Source: Flavimobilis soli
GTDB taxonomy: Bacteria; Actinomycetota; Actinomycetes; Actinomycetales; Cellulomonadaceae
Direction of reading: 5' to 3'
Length of the DNA: 64,000 nucleotides
NCBI RefSeq assembly: GCF_002564025.1
Contig: NZ_PDJH01000001.1
Coordinates: 1,612,001-1,676,000, forward strand
In this document: positions 25,334 to 33,118 of the stretch, one piece after another
Layout: every line of letters starts with the position of its first letter
Numbering within the stretch: the stretch's first letter is position 1
Notes under the pieces: model-generated
What the model was told of the DNA's origin: nothing
Database searches by the model: none
Seen by the model: the letters and a program-made list of their open reading frames with translations, nothing else
Translations under genes and position numbers: made by a program

Positions 25334-26284
25334 ATGCCCCGCAGCGCCGCAGCGGACACCCACGCCGTCCGCGTCACCCACCTGCGCAAGACCTACGGCA
25401 CGAAGGTCGCCGTCGACGACGTCAGCTTCGACGTCGCGCACGGTGAGATCTTCGGGATCCTCGGTCCCAACGGGGCCGGGAAGACGACGACCGTCGAATG
25501 CCTCGCCGGCCTGCGCGCCGCCGACGGCGGCACCATCCGCGTCCTCGGCCACGACCCGCAGGACCCGAACGAGGCGGTGCTCGTCCGCGAGCGCCTCGGC
25601 ATCCAGCTCCAGGAGTCGCAGCTCCCCGTGAAGCTGCGCGTCCACGAGGCGCTCACCCTGTACGCGTCGTTCTACGCCGACCCCGACGACCCCGAGCGGC
25701 TCCTGCGGCTCCTCGGCCTCGAGGACCGCCGCGACACCGCGTTCGAGGACCTGTCGGGCGGTCAGAAGCAGCGGCTGTCGATCGCGCTCGCCCTCGTCGG
25801 CAAGCCCGAGGTCGCGGTCCTCGACGAGCTCACGACCGGCCTCGACCCGCAGGCGCGGCGCGAGACGTGGGACATGATCGAGAAGGTCCGGGACGACGGC
25901 GTGACGATCATCCTCGTCACGCACTTCATGGACGAGGCCGAGCGGCTGTGCGACCGCCTCGTCGTGATCGACCAGGGCCGCGTCGTCGCGGAGGGCACGC
26001 CCGCCGAGCTGACGGGCGTGAGCGGCGACAGGCGGTCGTTCCGGATGCGCCTGCCCGAGCCCGCGCCGGACCTCGCGACGCTCGCCGCGCTGCCGGCCGT
26101 CACCTCGGCGACGCAGGTCGGCGACGAGATCGAGGTCACCGGCAGCCGCACGGTCCTGCCGGACGTGATCATCGCGCTGCACGCGCTCGGCGTCGTGCCC
26201 GACGAGGTCCGCACGCGCACCCGTTCCCTCGAGGACACGTTCGTCGCCCTCGTCACCCACGAGGACCAGGAGGTCGCGCGATGA
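25334..26284 (+). CDS. ABC-2 type transporter ATP-binding protein (DrrA-like)
   Basis: 316 aa. Walker A is GPNGAGKTTTVECLAGL (about 44), signature LSGGQKQRLSIALALVGKPE (about 140), Walker B AVLDELTTGLDPQARR (about 160) and switch His VTHFMDEAERLCDR (about 197). The C-terminal ~90 aa is the extension typical of drug or polyketide exporters. The order ATPase-permease with ATGA overlap matches DrrAB pairs. It shares an operon with the YtrA-type cassette although it is of another ATPase subclass. Confidence 0.9.
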   Translation: MPRSAAADTHAVRVTHLRKTYGTKVAVDDVSFDVAHGEIFGILGPNGAGKTTTVECLAGLRAADGGTIRVLGHDPQDPNEAVLVRERLGIQLQESQLPVKLRVHEALTLYASFYADPDDPERLLRLLGLEDRRDTAFEDLSGGQKQRLSIALALVGKPEVAVLDELTTGLDPQARRETWDMIEKVRDDGVTIILVTHFMDEAERLCDRLVVIDQGRVVAEGTPAELTGVSGDRRSFRMRLPEPAPDLATLAALPAVTSATQVGDEIEVTGSRTVLPDVIIALHALGVVPDEVRTRTRSLEDTFVALVTHEDQEVAR

Positions 26285-27078
26285 CCAGCACCCTCGCTGC
26301 CGCTCCCGCCCGCGGCGGGATGCGTGGCCTGTCCGCGCTGATCCGCGCCGAGGCACGGCTCTTCCTGCGCTACCCGGGTAACGTCTTCTTCGTCGTCGCG
26401 TTCCCGACCGTGCTGCTCGTCGGGATGGGCTACATCATCCCCGGGATGCGCGAACCGCTCACCGACGTCCCCGAGCCGTGGCTCGGCATGCGCGTGATCG
26501 ACATGTTCCTGCCGGTCATCTTGTGCGTCTCCGCCGCGACGGCGGGCCTCAGCTCGATGCCGCTCGTCCTCGCGGGGTACCGCGAGACAGGCGTGCTGCG
26601 CCGTCTGTCGACGACGCCGATGCGCCCGCAGGGCGTGCTCCTCGCGCAGATGGTCGTGCAGGTCGGGGCTGTCGTCGCGGGATCGTTCGTCGCGCTCCTC
26701 GCCGCGCTCCTCGTCGTCGGGGCGCCCGGTCCCGAGGCACCCGTCCTGGCACTCGTCGCGTTCCTGCTGTCGATCACCGCGATGTTCAGCATCGGCCTGG
26801 TCATCGCGGGGCTCGCGCCGCGCGCCTCGACCGCGAACGGCATCGGCATGCTCATCTACTTCCCGATGCTGTTCTTCGCCGGACTGTGGACGCCCGGCCC
26901 GCTCATGCCCGACACCCTCAAGACCGTCGCGTCCTGCACGCCGCTCGGCGCGGCGTCGCAGGCGATGACCGCGGCGTGGTTCGAGGGCGACGTCGCGTGG
27001 CTGCAGCTCGGCGTCATGGCGGCCTGGTCGGTCGTTCTCTTCACCGTCGCGACCAAGACGTTCCGCTGGTCCCGCTGA
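26281..27078 (+). CDS. ABC-2 type transporter permease (DrrB-like)
   Basis: 265 aa with six membrane segments in the ABC-2 pattern: an N-terminal cytoplasmic stretch, NVFFVVAFPTVLLVGMGYI, RLSTTPMRPQGVLLAQMVVQ (conserved cytosolic loop), IGMLIYFPMLFFAGLWTPGP and a final C-terminal segment ending KTFRWSR. It starts at ATG 26281 within the stop of its ATPase. It closes the GntR operon; a repeat-rich convergent spacer follows. Confidence 0.88.
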   Translation: MTSTLAAAPARGGMRGLSALIRAEARLFLRYPGNVFFVVAFPTVLLVGMGYIIPGMREPLTDVPEPWLGMRVIDMFLPVILCVSAATAGLSSMPLVLAGYRETGVLRRLSTTPMRPQGVLLAQMVVQVGAVVAGSFVALLAALLVVGAPGPEAPVLALVAFLLSITAMFSIGLVIAGLAPRASTANGIGMLIYFPMLFFAGLWTPGPLMPDTLKTVASCTPLGAASQAMTAAWFEGDVAWLQLGVMAAWSVVLFTVATKTFRWSR

Positions 27079-27112
27079 GCCGGACCGTCCCCGCGCGGGG
27101 CAGGCCCTTGCA

Positions 27113-27260
27113 CGCGAGGTAGGCCCTTGCATGCGAGATTGGCCCGCTCCCACGAGGTAGGCCCTTGCACGCGAGGTAGCGCCGTCTACGGCCCTACCTC
27201 GCGAGCCCGGCCCTACCTCGCGAGCCCGGCCCTACCTCGCGAGCCCGGCCCTACCTCGAG
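27113..27260. repeat. CGAGGTAG repeat cluster (convergent spacer)
   Basis: Forward units GCGAGGTAGGCCCTTGCA (27113-27183, four variable copies) face three and a half exact 19-bp tandem units GGCCCTACCTCGCGAGCCC (27190, 27209, 27228 and a partial at 27247). CGCGAGGTAG (27170-27179) and CTACCTCGCG (27193-27202) form a perfect 10-bp stem. The cluster fills most of the 218-nt spacer between convergent genes and probably serves as a terminator region. A related copy lies at 29464-29532. Confidence 0.75.
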
Positions 27261-27296
27261 CGGGGGCGTCGGCGAGCGGGGCCGTCGGGTGGGGGC

Positions 27297-27668
27297 TCAG
27301 AGCGGGTGCGGGCCGAAGCGGCCCCACGCGACGACGACGGCCATCGCGCACAAAACGATGTTCAGCACGAGCATCCCGGGCTCCTTGCGCCGGATGTGCA
27401 CGACCATCGCGCCGAGCATCGTCAGCGCGAGGCCGACGGCGGCGACTGGGGTCAGGACCGGCAGGATCCCAGTGGCCGCGGGCAGGATGAGCCCGGCCGC
27501 ACCGAGGAGCTCGACGTAGCCGATCGCACGAACGAACCAGAGCGGGAAGTCCTCCGTCCAGCTCAGCTTCTCCTCGAGCTTGTCCTTCGGCTGGGTCGCT
27601 TTGAGCCCGCCCGCTGCGAAGAAGGCGAGGGCGAGCAGGATCTGCAGGATCCACAGGAGGACGTTCAT
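27297..27668 (-). CDS. DoxX-family membrane protein
   Basis: 123 aa with four hydrophobic segments. The pattern ILLALAFFAAGGLKATQ (first segment with GxxKL-like motif), GYVELLGAAGLILPA, LTPVAAVGLALTMLGAMVVH and the C-terminal segment matches small DoxX proteins. ATG 27668 has GAAGGA at about 7 nt and is preferred to a far upstream start. DoxX proteins act in oxidative stress membranes or as subunits of unknown oxidoreductases; no partner is evident here. Confidence 0.8.
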   Translation of the reverse strand: MNVLLWILQILLALAFFAAGGLKATQPKDKLEEKLSWTEDFPLWFVRAIGYVELLGAAGLILPAATGILPVLTPVAAVGLALTMLGAMVVHIRRKEPGMLVLNIVLCAMAVVVAWGRFGPHPL

Positions 27669-27950
27669 CGGGGCATCCTTCGGTCGGGGACGGAGCGCCT
27701 TGCCTCTCGTCCCCATGCTGCGGGCCACCGCCGCCTGCGGCAATCGGGCGGCCAACCGTGCAGGTGAGGGCCCTTCGCCGAGTCCACGAGCCGCCATCCA
27801 CGGCCTGGCCCGCGTCGCGGTCCCGAGAAACCGTGATCGCACGGGCGGCCGGACATCGAGGCCTCACCGCCTCGGGCCCCATGACGCAGAGGACGGGCGG
27901 CCGCGAGGAGACCTCGCAGCGCACCCGCCCTCGTGCGTCGTGCAGACGGG

Positions 27951-29252
27951 CTACGAGACCGTCGTCCCGAACGCGAGGCCGAGCAGGTAGGTCGCGCCCG
28001 CGGCGCCGTAGCCGATCGCGATCTGGCGCAGCGCGCGGCGGCCGGGCGAGGCCCCGGAGAGGACGCCGACCGTCGCACCCGTGCCCAGCAGCGCGAGGCC
28101 GACGATGACCACCGCGGCGATGACAGCCGCGAGGCCCTCGAGGCCGAACAGGTAGGGCAGCACCGGCAGGAGCGCGCCGCTCGCGAAGAAGCAGAACGAC
28201 GACGCCGCGGCACCCCAGGCGGAGCCGAGCAGGTCGTGCGATTCCTCGCCGTCGTGCTCGTCGCCGTCGTGCTCGTCGCCGTCGTGCGCGGTGCCGTCGT
28301 GCGCGGCGCCGTGGTGCGGGGCGCCAGTGCTGCTGTCGCTGCCGGACGCGACGTGATGCACCTCGGCGCCCTCGACGTCGTGCGCGGGAACAGACGGCAG
28401 GGCCGACCCGGCGAGCTCGAGCGCCGCGCTCTCGTCGGCCTGCACCTGCTCGACGCGCTGCACGAGCGCGAGCGTGCGGCGCGCACGCGCCTCCGCAGCC
28501 TCGGGGTCCATGCCCCGGGCGCGGTAGACGAGTGCGAGCTCGTTCGCGTCGACGTCGAGGTCCGGCAGCGCCCGGCGCGCGTGCGGCGACGGACGGGACG
28601 CCTCGGCGAGCTCGCGCTGCGAACGCACCGACACGAACTCGCCCGCCCCCATCGACAGCGCCCCTGCGAGCAGGCCAGCGACGCCGGTGAGCAGGACGGT
28701 CGCAGACGAGACGCCGGACGCGCCGATGCCGAGGATCAGCGCAAGGTTTGAGACCAGGCCGTCGTTCGCACCGAAGACGGCGGCGCGGAAGTTGCCCGAG
28801 ATGCGCCGACGGCCGCGGGTCGCGAGGGAGCGCACGACCTCCTCGTGGATGCGCTCGTCGGCGGCCATGGCGGCGGTCGCGTCGGCGTCGGCCTCGTACT
28901 CGGAGCGTGATTCGGCGCGCTGGACGAGCGCGAGCGTGAACACGGAGCCGAATCGGCGGGCGAGCCAGCCGAGCGCGCGGCTGCGCAGCGTGCGCGGAGC
29001 GGGCTTGGCGTCGGGCCCGAGGAGCGCGGTCCAGTGGGCGGCGTGCCGCCCCTCGGCCTCGGCGATCGCGAGGAGGATCTCGCGCTCCTCGCCCTTCTGG
29101 CTGCGGGCGAGGTCGCGGTAGACCTGCGCCTCGGCGAGCTCGTCGGCGAGGTAGCGGCGCCAGCGACGCACGTCGGCGGACGACGGCGTGCGTCCGCTCG
29201 GGTGCTGCGCGTCCGCGTCGGGGCGCGCCGAAGGGTCGAGGTTCTCGGGCAT
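27951..29252 (-). CDS. MbfA-like ferritin-domain VIT iron transporter
   Basis: 433 aa. The N-terminal rubrerythrin-like domain (about 25-140) carries Glu/His ligands in DELAEAQVYRDLARSQ and ILLAIAEAEGRHAAHW, the pattern of membrane-bound ferritin MbfA. The VIT/CCC1 membrane part begins at AAVFGANDGLVSNLALILGI (about 165) and has about five segments. A hydrophilic loop (about 320-350) is His/Asp-rich with HDG repeats, a plausible metal sensor. Such proteins export iron or manganese. ATG 29252 was chosen because the N-terminal domain follows at the usual distance. Confidence 0.82.
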   Translation of the reverse strand: MPENLDPSARPDADAQHPSGRTPSSADVRRWRRYLADELAEAQVYRDLARSQKGEEREILLAIAEAEGRHAAHWTALLGPDAKPAPRTLRSRALGWLARRFGSVFTLALVQRAESRSEYEADADATAAMAADERIHEEVVRSLATRGRRRISGNFRAAVFGANDGLVSNLALILGIGASGVSSATVLLTGVAGLLAGALSMGAGEFVSVRSQRELAEASRPSPHARRALPDLDVDANELALVYRARGMDPEAAEARARRTLALVQRVEQVQADESAALELAGSALPSVPAHDVEGAEVHHVASGSDSSTGAPHHGAAHDGTAHDGDEHDGDEHDGEESHDLLGSAWGAAASSFCFFASGALLPVLPYLFGLEGLAAVIAAVVIVGLALLGTGATVGVLSGASPGRRALRQIAIGYGAAGATYLLGLAFGTTVS

Positions 29253-29390
29253 GCCCCCGATTCTTCCAGCGGCGCCGCGCCGCATCCCCGAGAGCGAAAG
29301 TTCGGACGCCCGCACTTGCCCCGCTTGCTGCGCCGTCGCGCGGCCTCGCACGCATCGCGCCGGCGCGGGTCTCGCACCTCGCGCCGTCCG

Positions 29391-29438
29391 GCGCCGTCGC
29401 CCCGCTGCGCCGTCGCCCCGCTGCGCCGTCGCCCCGCT
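29391..29438. repeat. 16-bp tandem repeat, three copies
   Basis: Unit GCGCCGTCGCCCCGCT occurs at 29391, 29407 and 29423 in the spacer between the divergent MbfA-like and moeB genes. No coding function is seen. Confidence 0.6.
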
Positions 29439-29463
29439 GCCCGTCGCCCGTCAACGCTCCCGC

Positions 29464-29532
29464 CGAGGTAGGCCCGTTCACGCGAGGTAGGGCCATCTAC
29501 GCCCCTACCCCGAGCGCACGGCACTACCTCAC
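29464..29532. repeat. CGAGGTAG repeat, second locus
   Basis: CGAGGTAGGCCC at 29464 and CGCGAGGTAGGGCC at 29481 are followed by inverted GCCCCTACCCCG at 29501 and CACTACCTCAC at 29522. The 32-nt stretch from 29481 differs by eye in only about five positions from 27170-27201. Here it lies 40 nt before moeB in a divergent spacer, so a terminator role is less obvious. Confidence 0.65.
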
Positions 29533-29572
29533 GCTCCGAGGGGCACCGCGAGGTCACCGGTAGGTTGGGAGG

Positions 29573-31033
29573 ATGCTGGCACCCCTGGTCGCGGTCGGGC
29601 CTCCGCTCACGCCCGACGACGTCGAACGGTTCTCCCGGCACCTCCTCCTCGCTGGCTTCGGCGAGGAGGCGCAGCGCCGCGTGCGCAACGCACGCGTGTG
29701 CGTGCTCGGCGCGGGCGGCCTCGGGTCCCCGGCGATCTCCTACCTCGTCGCAGCAGGCGTCGGCACGCTCGGCGTCGTGGACGACGACGTCGTCGCACTC
29801 TCCAACCTCCAGCGCCAGGTGCTGCATCGCACCGAGGACGTCGGCACGCCCAAGACGCGCTCCGCCGCGCGGGCGGCGCGGGCGCTCGACCCGTCGGTCG
29901 ACGTCGTGCTCCACGAGGTGCGGCTGACCGAGGCGAACGCCGACGAGATCCTGCGCGACTACGACGTCGTCCTCGACGGGACCGACAGCTTCGACACCCG
30001 CTACCTCGTGTCCGACGCGTGCGCGCGCCTCGGGCTGCCCGTCGTGTGGGCGTCCGTGCTGCAGATGGACGCGCAGGTCTCCGTGTTCTGGGCGGACGCA
30101 CCCGACGATCGCGGCCTCACCCTGCGCGACCTGTTCCCCGAGCCGCCCGCGCCCGGCACCGTCCCGTCCTGCTCGCAGGCCGGGGTGCTCGGCGCGATGT
30201 GCGGGCAGGTCGGGTCCCTCATGGCGACCGAGGCGATCAAGCTCGTCGCCGGCATCGGTGACGTGCTGCTCGGGCGGGTGCTCGTGATCGACGCGCTGCG
30301 GTCCCGCTGGACCGAGGTGCCGCTCCTCCCCGCCGCGCCGCGTCTGCCCGCCGCGCCGCCCCTGCCCGCCGCGCGGCCCATGCCCGACGGCGTAGGTTCC
30401 GAGCCCGGGGTCGGTGCCGGTTCGCGGCACACGGTTGGCGCAAGCGCGGGGCGGGCGGCCAACGCCGCGCCACGTCGCGCGGAAGTCGTAGCACCCGGAC
30501 AAAGCACCGCTGCATCCGGGCGGGATGGCGCTGCGTCCGGGCGGGATGGCGCGGCGTCCGGGCGGGAGGGTGCAGCCTGTGCTGCCTCGTATCCCGGAGC
30601 AGGCCCCTTGTCCGCGGGGTCCGCCCCTGCGGCCACCCCGCCGGTCGCGGCCGGGCCCGGCGGGCCTCACCCCAGCACGGCTCCGACCTCTGGCACGACG
30701 CCGGACGCTGCCGCTCCCCTCCCCGACGAGGTCACGGTCGCCGAGCTGCGCCGTCGGCTCGACGCGCTGGCGGCCGGGGACGACGATCTCGTCGTCGTCG
30801 ACGTCCGCACCGCCGAGGAGCGGGCGGTCCGCACGATCCCGGGCTCGGTGCACGTGCCGCTCGACCGGCTCATGACCGTCGAGGGGCGCGCGGCGGTGCC
30901 GCAAGACCGCGACGTCGTGCTGTTCTGCGCGGTCGGCGGTCGGTCAGCGCACGCCCTGACGATCCTGCGCGCCGCGGGACACACGCGCGTCGCGCACCTC
31001 CCGGGCGGCATGTCCGTCTGGCCGGAGGCCTGA
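29573..31033 (+). CDS. moeB: MoeB/ThiF adenylyltransferase fused to rhodanese domain
   Basis: 486 aa. It activates the C-terminal Gly-Gly of MoaD (or a ThiS-like carrier) by adenylation; the rhodanese domain can then supply sulfur. The E1-like domain (about 10-250) shows RFSRHLLLAGFGEEAQ, ATP motif VLGAGGLGSPAI, Arg/Asp motif DDDVVALSNLQRQVLH and the catalytic Cys in VPSCSQAGVLGAMCGQ. The usual two CxxC zinc-binding pairs of MoeB are absent. A ~130-residue Ala/Pro/Gly-rich linker with three AASGRDG repeats separates the rhodanese domain (about 385-486), whose active-site loop is VVLFCAVGGRSAHA. ATG start with GGGAGG upstream. Confidence 0.88.
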   Translation: MLAPLVAVGPPLTPDDVERFSRHLLLAGFGEEAQRRVRNARVCVLGAGGLGSPAISYLVAAGVGTLGVVDDDVVALSNLQRQVLHRTEDVGTPKTRSAARAARALDPSVDVVLHEVRLTEANADEILRDYDVVLDGTDSFDTRYLVSDACARLGLPVVWASVLQMDAQVSVFWADAPDDRGLTLRDLFPEPPAPGTVPSCSQAGVLGAMCGQVGSLMATEAIKLVAGIGDVLLGRVLVIDALRSRWTEVPLLPAAPRLPAAPPLPAARPMPDGVGSEPGVGAGSRHTVGASAGRAANAAPRRAEVVAPGQSTAASGRDGAASGRDGAASGREGAACAASYPGAGPLSAGSAPAATPPVAAGPGGPHPSTAPTSGTTPDAAAPLPDEVTVAELRRRLDALAAGDDDLVVVDVRTAEERAVRTIPGSVHVPLDRLMTVEGRAAVPQDRDVVLFCAVGGRSAHALTILRAAGHTRVAHLPGGMSVWPEA

Positions 31034-31076
31034 CCCGCCGAGCCCGCGCCGCCTTGTGGCCCGGGGCACAGCCGTG

Positions 31077-31330
31077 ACTCCGTCAGTCCCAGCACCAGTC
31101 AGTCCGCTGCGACTGACGGACTCATGCCGGAGCTGACGGACTCACCGCCCGGCGGCCGCCGCCGACCCGCCCGACGGGCCGACGTCGTGACTTCCGTCTC
31201 GAGGGCGTGAGGTCTAGCGCACGACCTCGCAGTGAAAGTCACGACCTCGGCAGCGGCCCGGCCACGGGACCTGACGGACTCGCCGCCCGGCGGCCCAGCC
31301 GCCGGAGCTGACGGACTCACCGCCCGGCGG
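31077..31330. repeat. CTGACGGACTC repeat cluster (moeB-moeA spacer)
   Basis: The 363-nt spacer between moeB and moeA holds inverted ACTCCGTCAGTCCCAGC (31077-31093) facing GACTGACGGACTCA (31111-31124). It also contains three copies of CTGACGGACTCACCGCCCGG (+CGG; starts at 31133, 31271 and 31308). The GAGGTCGTGA family is nested within at 31184-31250. No gene is seen in the spacer. Confidence 0.7.
31184..31250. repeat. GAGGTCGTGA repeat, copy 1
   Basis: GTCGTGACTTCCG is followed by a 49-nt block (31202-31250) with an imperfect palindrome around TCTAG and a trailing AAGTCACGACCTCG. By eye the block is roughly 80% identical to 34671-34719. Confidence 0.65.
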
Positions 31331-31396
31331 CCCGGCCGTCGGACCACCTGGCGGTGGCCCGACGGTCGCCACCCGCCGCCCGACTAGATTGGGTGC

Positions 31397-32647
31397 GTGC
31401 CTGCTCCGCTGCTCTCAGTCGCCGACTATGTCGCGCAGGTGCTCGCGCTCGCGGACGGTCACGAGCGCGCGACCGAGACGGTCACGCTCGACGACGCCCC
31501 AGGCCGCGTCCTCGCGGCCGACCTGCGCGCACGTCTCGCCGTGCCCCCGTTCGACAACTCGGCGATGGACGGCTTCGCGGTCCGGCGCGCCGACGTCCTC
31601 ACCGCGCGCGCACAGTCCCCGGTCGCGCTCGAGATCGTCGCCGACCTCCCCGCCGGGAGCACCGACCGCCCGCACGTCGGCCCCGGACAGGCGGCGCGGA
31701 TCATGACGGGCGCGCCCCTGCCTCCCGGGGCGGACGCCGTCGTGCCCGTCGAGCAGACCGTCACCGGCACGTTCACCGGTGGCGGCGACACGGTCCGCGT
31801 CGAGATCGTCGCCGCGCCGAGCGAGGGCGCGCACGTGCGGCACGCGGCCGACGACGTCAGCCCGGACGACGTCGTCATCACCGCGGGCACGCGCCTCACC
31901 GCACGCCACACCTCGGCCGCTGCGTCGGTCGGGTACGCGACGCTCGACGTCGTGCGCCGCCCGCGCGTGCACGTCCTGTCGACGGGCGCGGAGCTGCGCG
32001 CTCCGGGCGAGCCGCTCGCGCACGGCCAGATCCCCGACTCCAACTCGACCCTGCTCGCGGGCCTCGCCCGCGCGGCTGGCGCGGAGGTGCACCGCGTCGG
32101 CGCGGTCGCCGACGACCCGGCGGCCCTGCGCGCCGCCCTCGACGCGGCCGCGCACGCTGACCTGATCGTCACGTCGGGCGGCGTGAGCGCGGGCGCGCAC
32201 GACGTCGTCAAGGAGCTGCTCTCCGCACCCGGCCCCGACGGTGCGCCCGCAGTCACGTTCACGAAGGTCGCGATGCAGCCCGGCAAGCCGCAGGGCCACG
32301 GTCGCGTGCACGGCACGCCGATCGTCACCCTGCCGGGCAACCCGGTGAGCGTGTTCGTGTCGTTCGAGGTCGTCGTGCGGCCGCTGCTCCGCGCGCTGCT
32401 GGGCCAGACGCCGCACGCACCCACGCGGCGGGTCGCCGCAGCGACCGGCTGGCGCAGCCCGGCCGGCCGCACCCAGCACGTCCCCGTCGTCGTCACCGAC
32501 GACGGCGTCCGCCCCGCGACGGCCGGCGGCTCCGGCTCGCACCTCGTCGCGTCCCTCGCCCTCGCCGAGGCTCTCGCCGTCGTCCCCGCGGACGTCGTCG
32601 AGGTGCGTCCCGGCGACGTCCTCACCCTGATGGAGATCGATCGATGA
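31397..32647 (+). CDS. moeA: Molybdopterin molybdenumtransferase MoeA
   Basis: 416 aa. It inserts molybdate into adenylylated molybdopterin. Family motifs in order: VPPFDNSAMDGFAVR (about 48-62), RIMTGAPLPPGADAVVPVEQ (about 100-120), STGAELRAPGE, IPDSNSTLLAG, the MoCF-binding motif TSGGVSAGAHDVVKE (about 258-272) and LPGNPVSVFVSFEVVVRPLL (about 312-331), then the C-terminal beta domain. Length is typical. The stop overlaps the ATG of moaC, starting the moeA-moaC-mobA-DUF6457-moaD operon. Confidence 0.95.
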   Translation: MPAPLLSVADYVAQVLALADGHERATETVTLDDAPGRVLAADLRARLAVPPFDNSAMDGFAVRRADVLTARAQSPVALEIVADLPAGSTDRPHVGPGQAARIMTGAPLPPGADAVVPVEQTVTGTFTGGGDTVRVEIVAAPSEGAHVRHAADDVSPDDVVITAGTRLTARHTSAAASVGYATLDVVRRPRVHVLSTGAELRAPGEPLAHGQIPDSNSTLLAGLARAAGAEVHRVGAVADDPAALRAALDAAAHADLIVTSGGVSAGAHDVVKELLSAPGPDGAPAVTFTKVAMQPGKPQGHGRVHGTPIVTLPGNPVSVFVSFEVVVRPLLRALLGQTPHAPTRRVAAATGWRSPAGRTQHVPVVVTDDGVRPATAGGSGSHLVASLALAEALAVVPADVVEVRPGDVLTLMEIDR

Positions 32648-33117
32648 GCACCTTCACGCACCTCGACCAGTCCGGCCACGCGCGCATGGTCGACGTCACC
32701 GAGAAGGTGCCGACCGTCCGCTCTGCGACGGCGCGCGGCCGGGTCGCGTGCACGCCCGCGGTCGTCGCGGCGCTGCGCGACGGGTCGACGCCGAAGGGCG
32801 ACGTCCTCGCCGTCGCGCGCATCGCGGGCATCGCCGGGGCGAAGCGCACGGCTGAGCTGCTGCCGCTCGCGCACGTGATCGGCGTGCACGGCGCGGTCGT
32901 CGACCTTGAGGTGACGGACGACGGCGTCGACATCGTCGCGACCGTCCGCACGGCCGACCGCACGGGCGTCGAGATGGAGGCGCTCACGGCGGTGAGCGTC
33001 GCGGCCCTCGCGGTCGTCGACATGGTCAAGGGCATGGACAAGTCGGTGCACATCGCGAACGTCGAGCTTGTCGCGAAGACGGGCGGCAAGTCGGGCGACT
33101 GGTACCGCGAGGGCTGA
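32644..33117 (+). CDS. moaC: Cyclic pyranopterin monophosphate synthase MoaC
   Basis: 157 aa. With MoaA it makes cyclic pyranopterin monophosphate from GTP. The N-terminal FTHLDQSGHARMVDVTEKVP and the C-terminal MEALTAVSVAALAVVDMVKG, then KTGGKSGDW are conserved. The central LPL-C-H-P motif reads LPLAHVIGVHGAVV, keeping His but replacing the Cys and Pro seen in E. coli MoaC. This may be an actinobacterial variant. ATG overlaps the moeA stop, and the mobA GTG follows 1 nt after its stop. Confidence 0.92.
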   Translation: MSTFTHLDQSGHARMVDVTEKVPTVRSATARGRVACTPAVVAALRDGSTPKGDVLAVARIAGIAGAKRTAELLPLAHVIGVHGAVVDLEVTDDGVDIVATVRTADRTGVEMEALTAVSVAALAVVDMVKGMDKSVHIANVELVAKTGGKSGDWYREG

Positions 33118-33118
33118 C

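Noticed and set aside
27190..27260. Possible CRISPR-like array
   Set aside because: The 19-bp units are directly abutting with no spacers and there are no cas genes.
28736..30904. 722-codon minus-strand frame across the MbfA-like and moeB genes
   Set aside because: Covers two real genes on different strands and the repeat spacer; no recognisable protein features.
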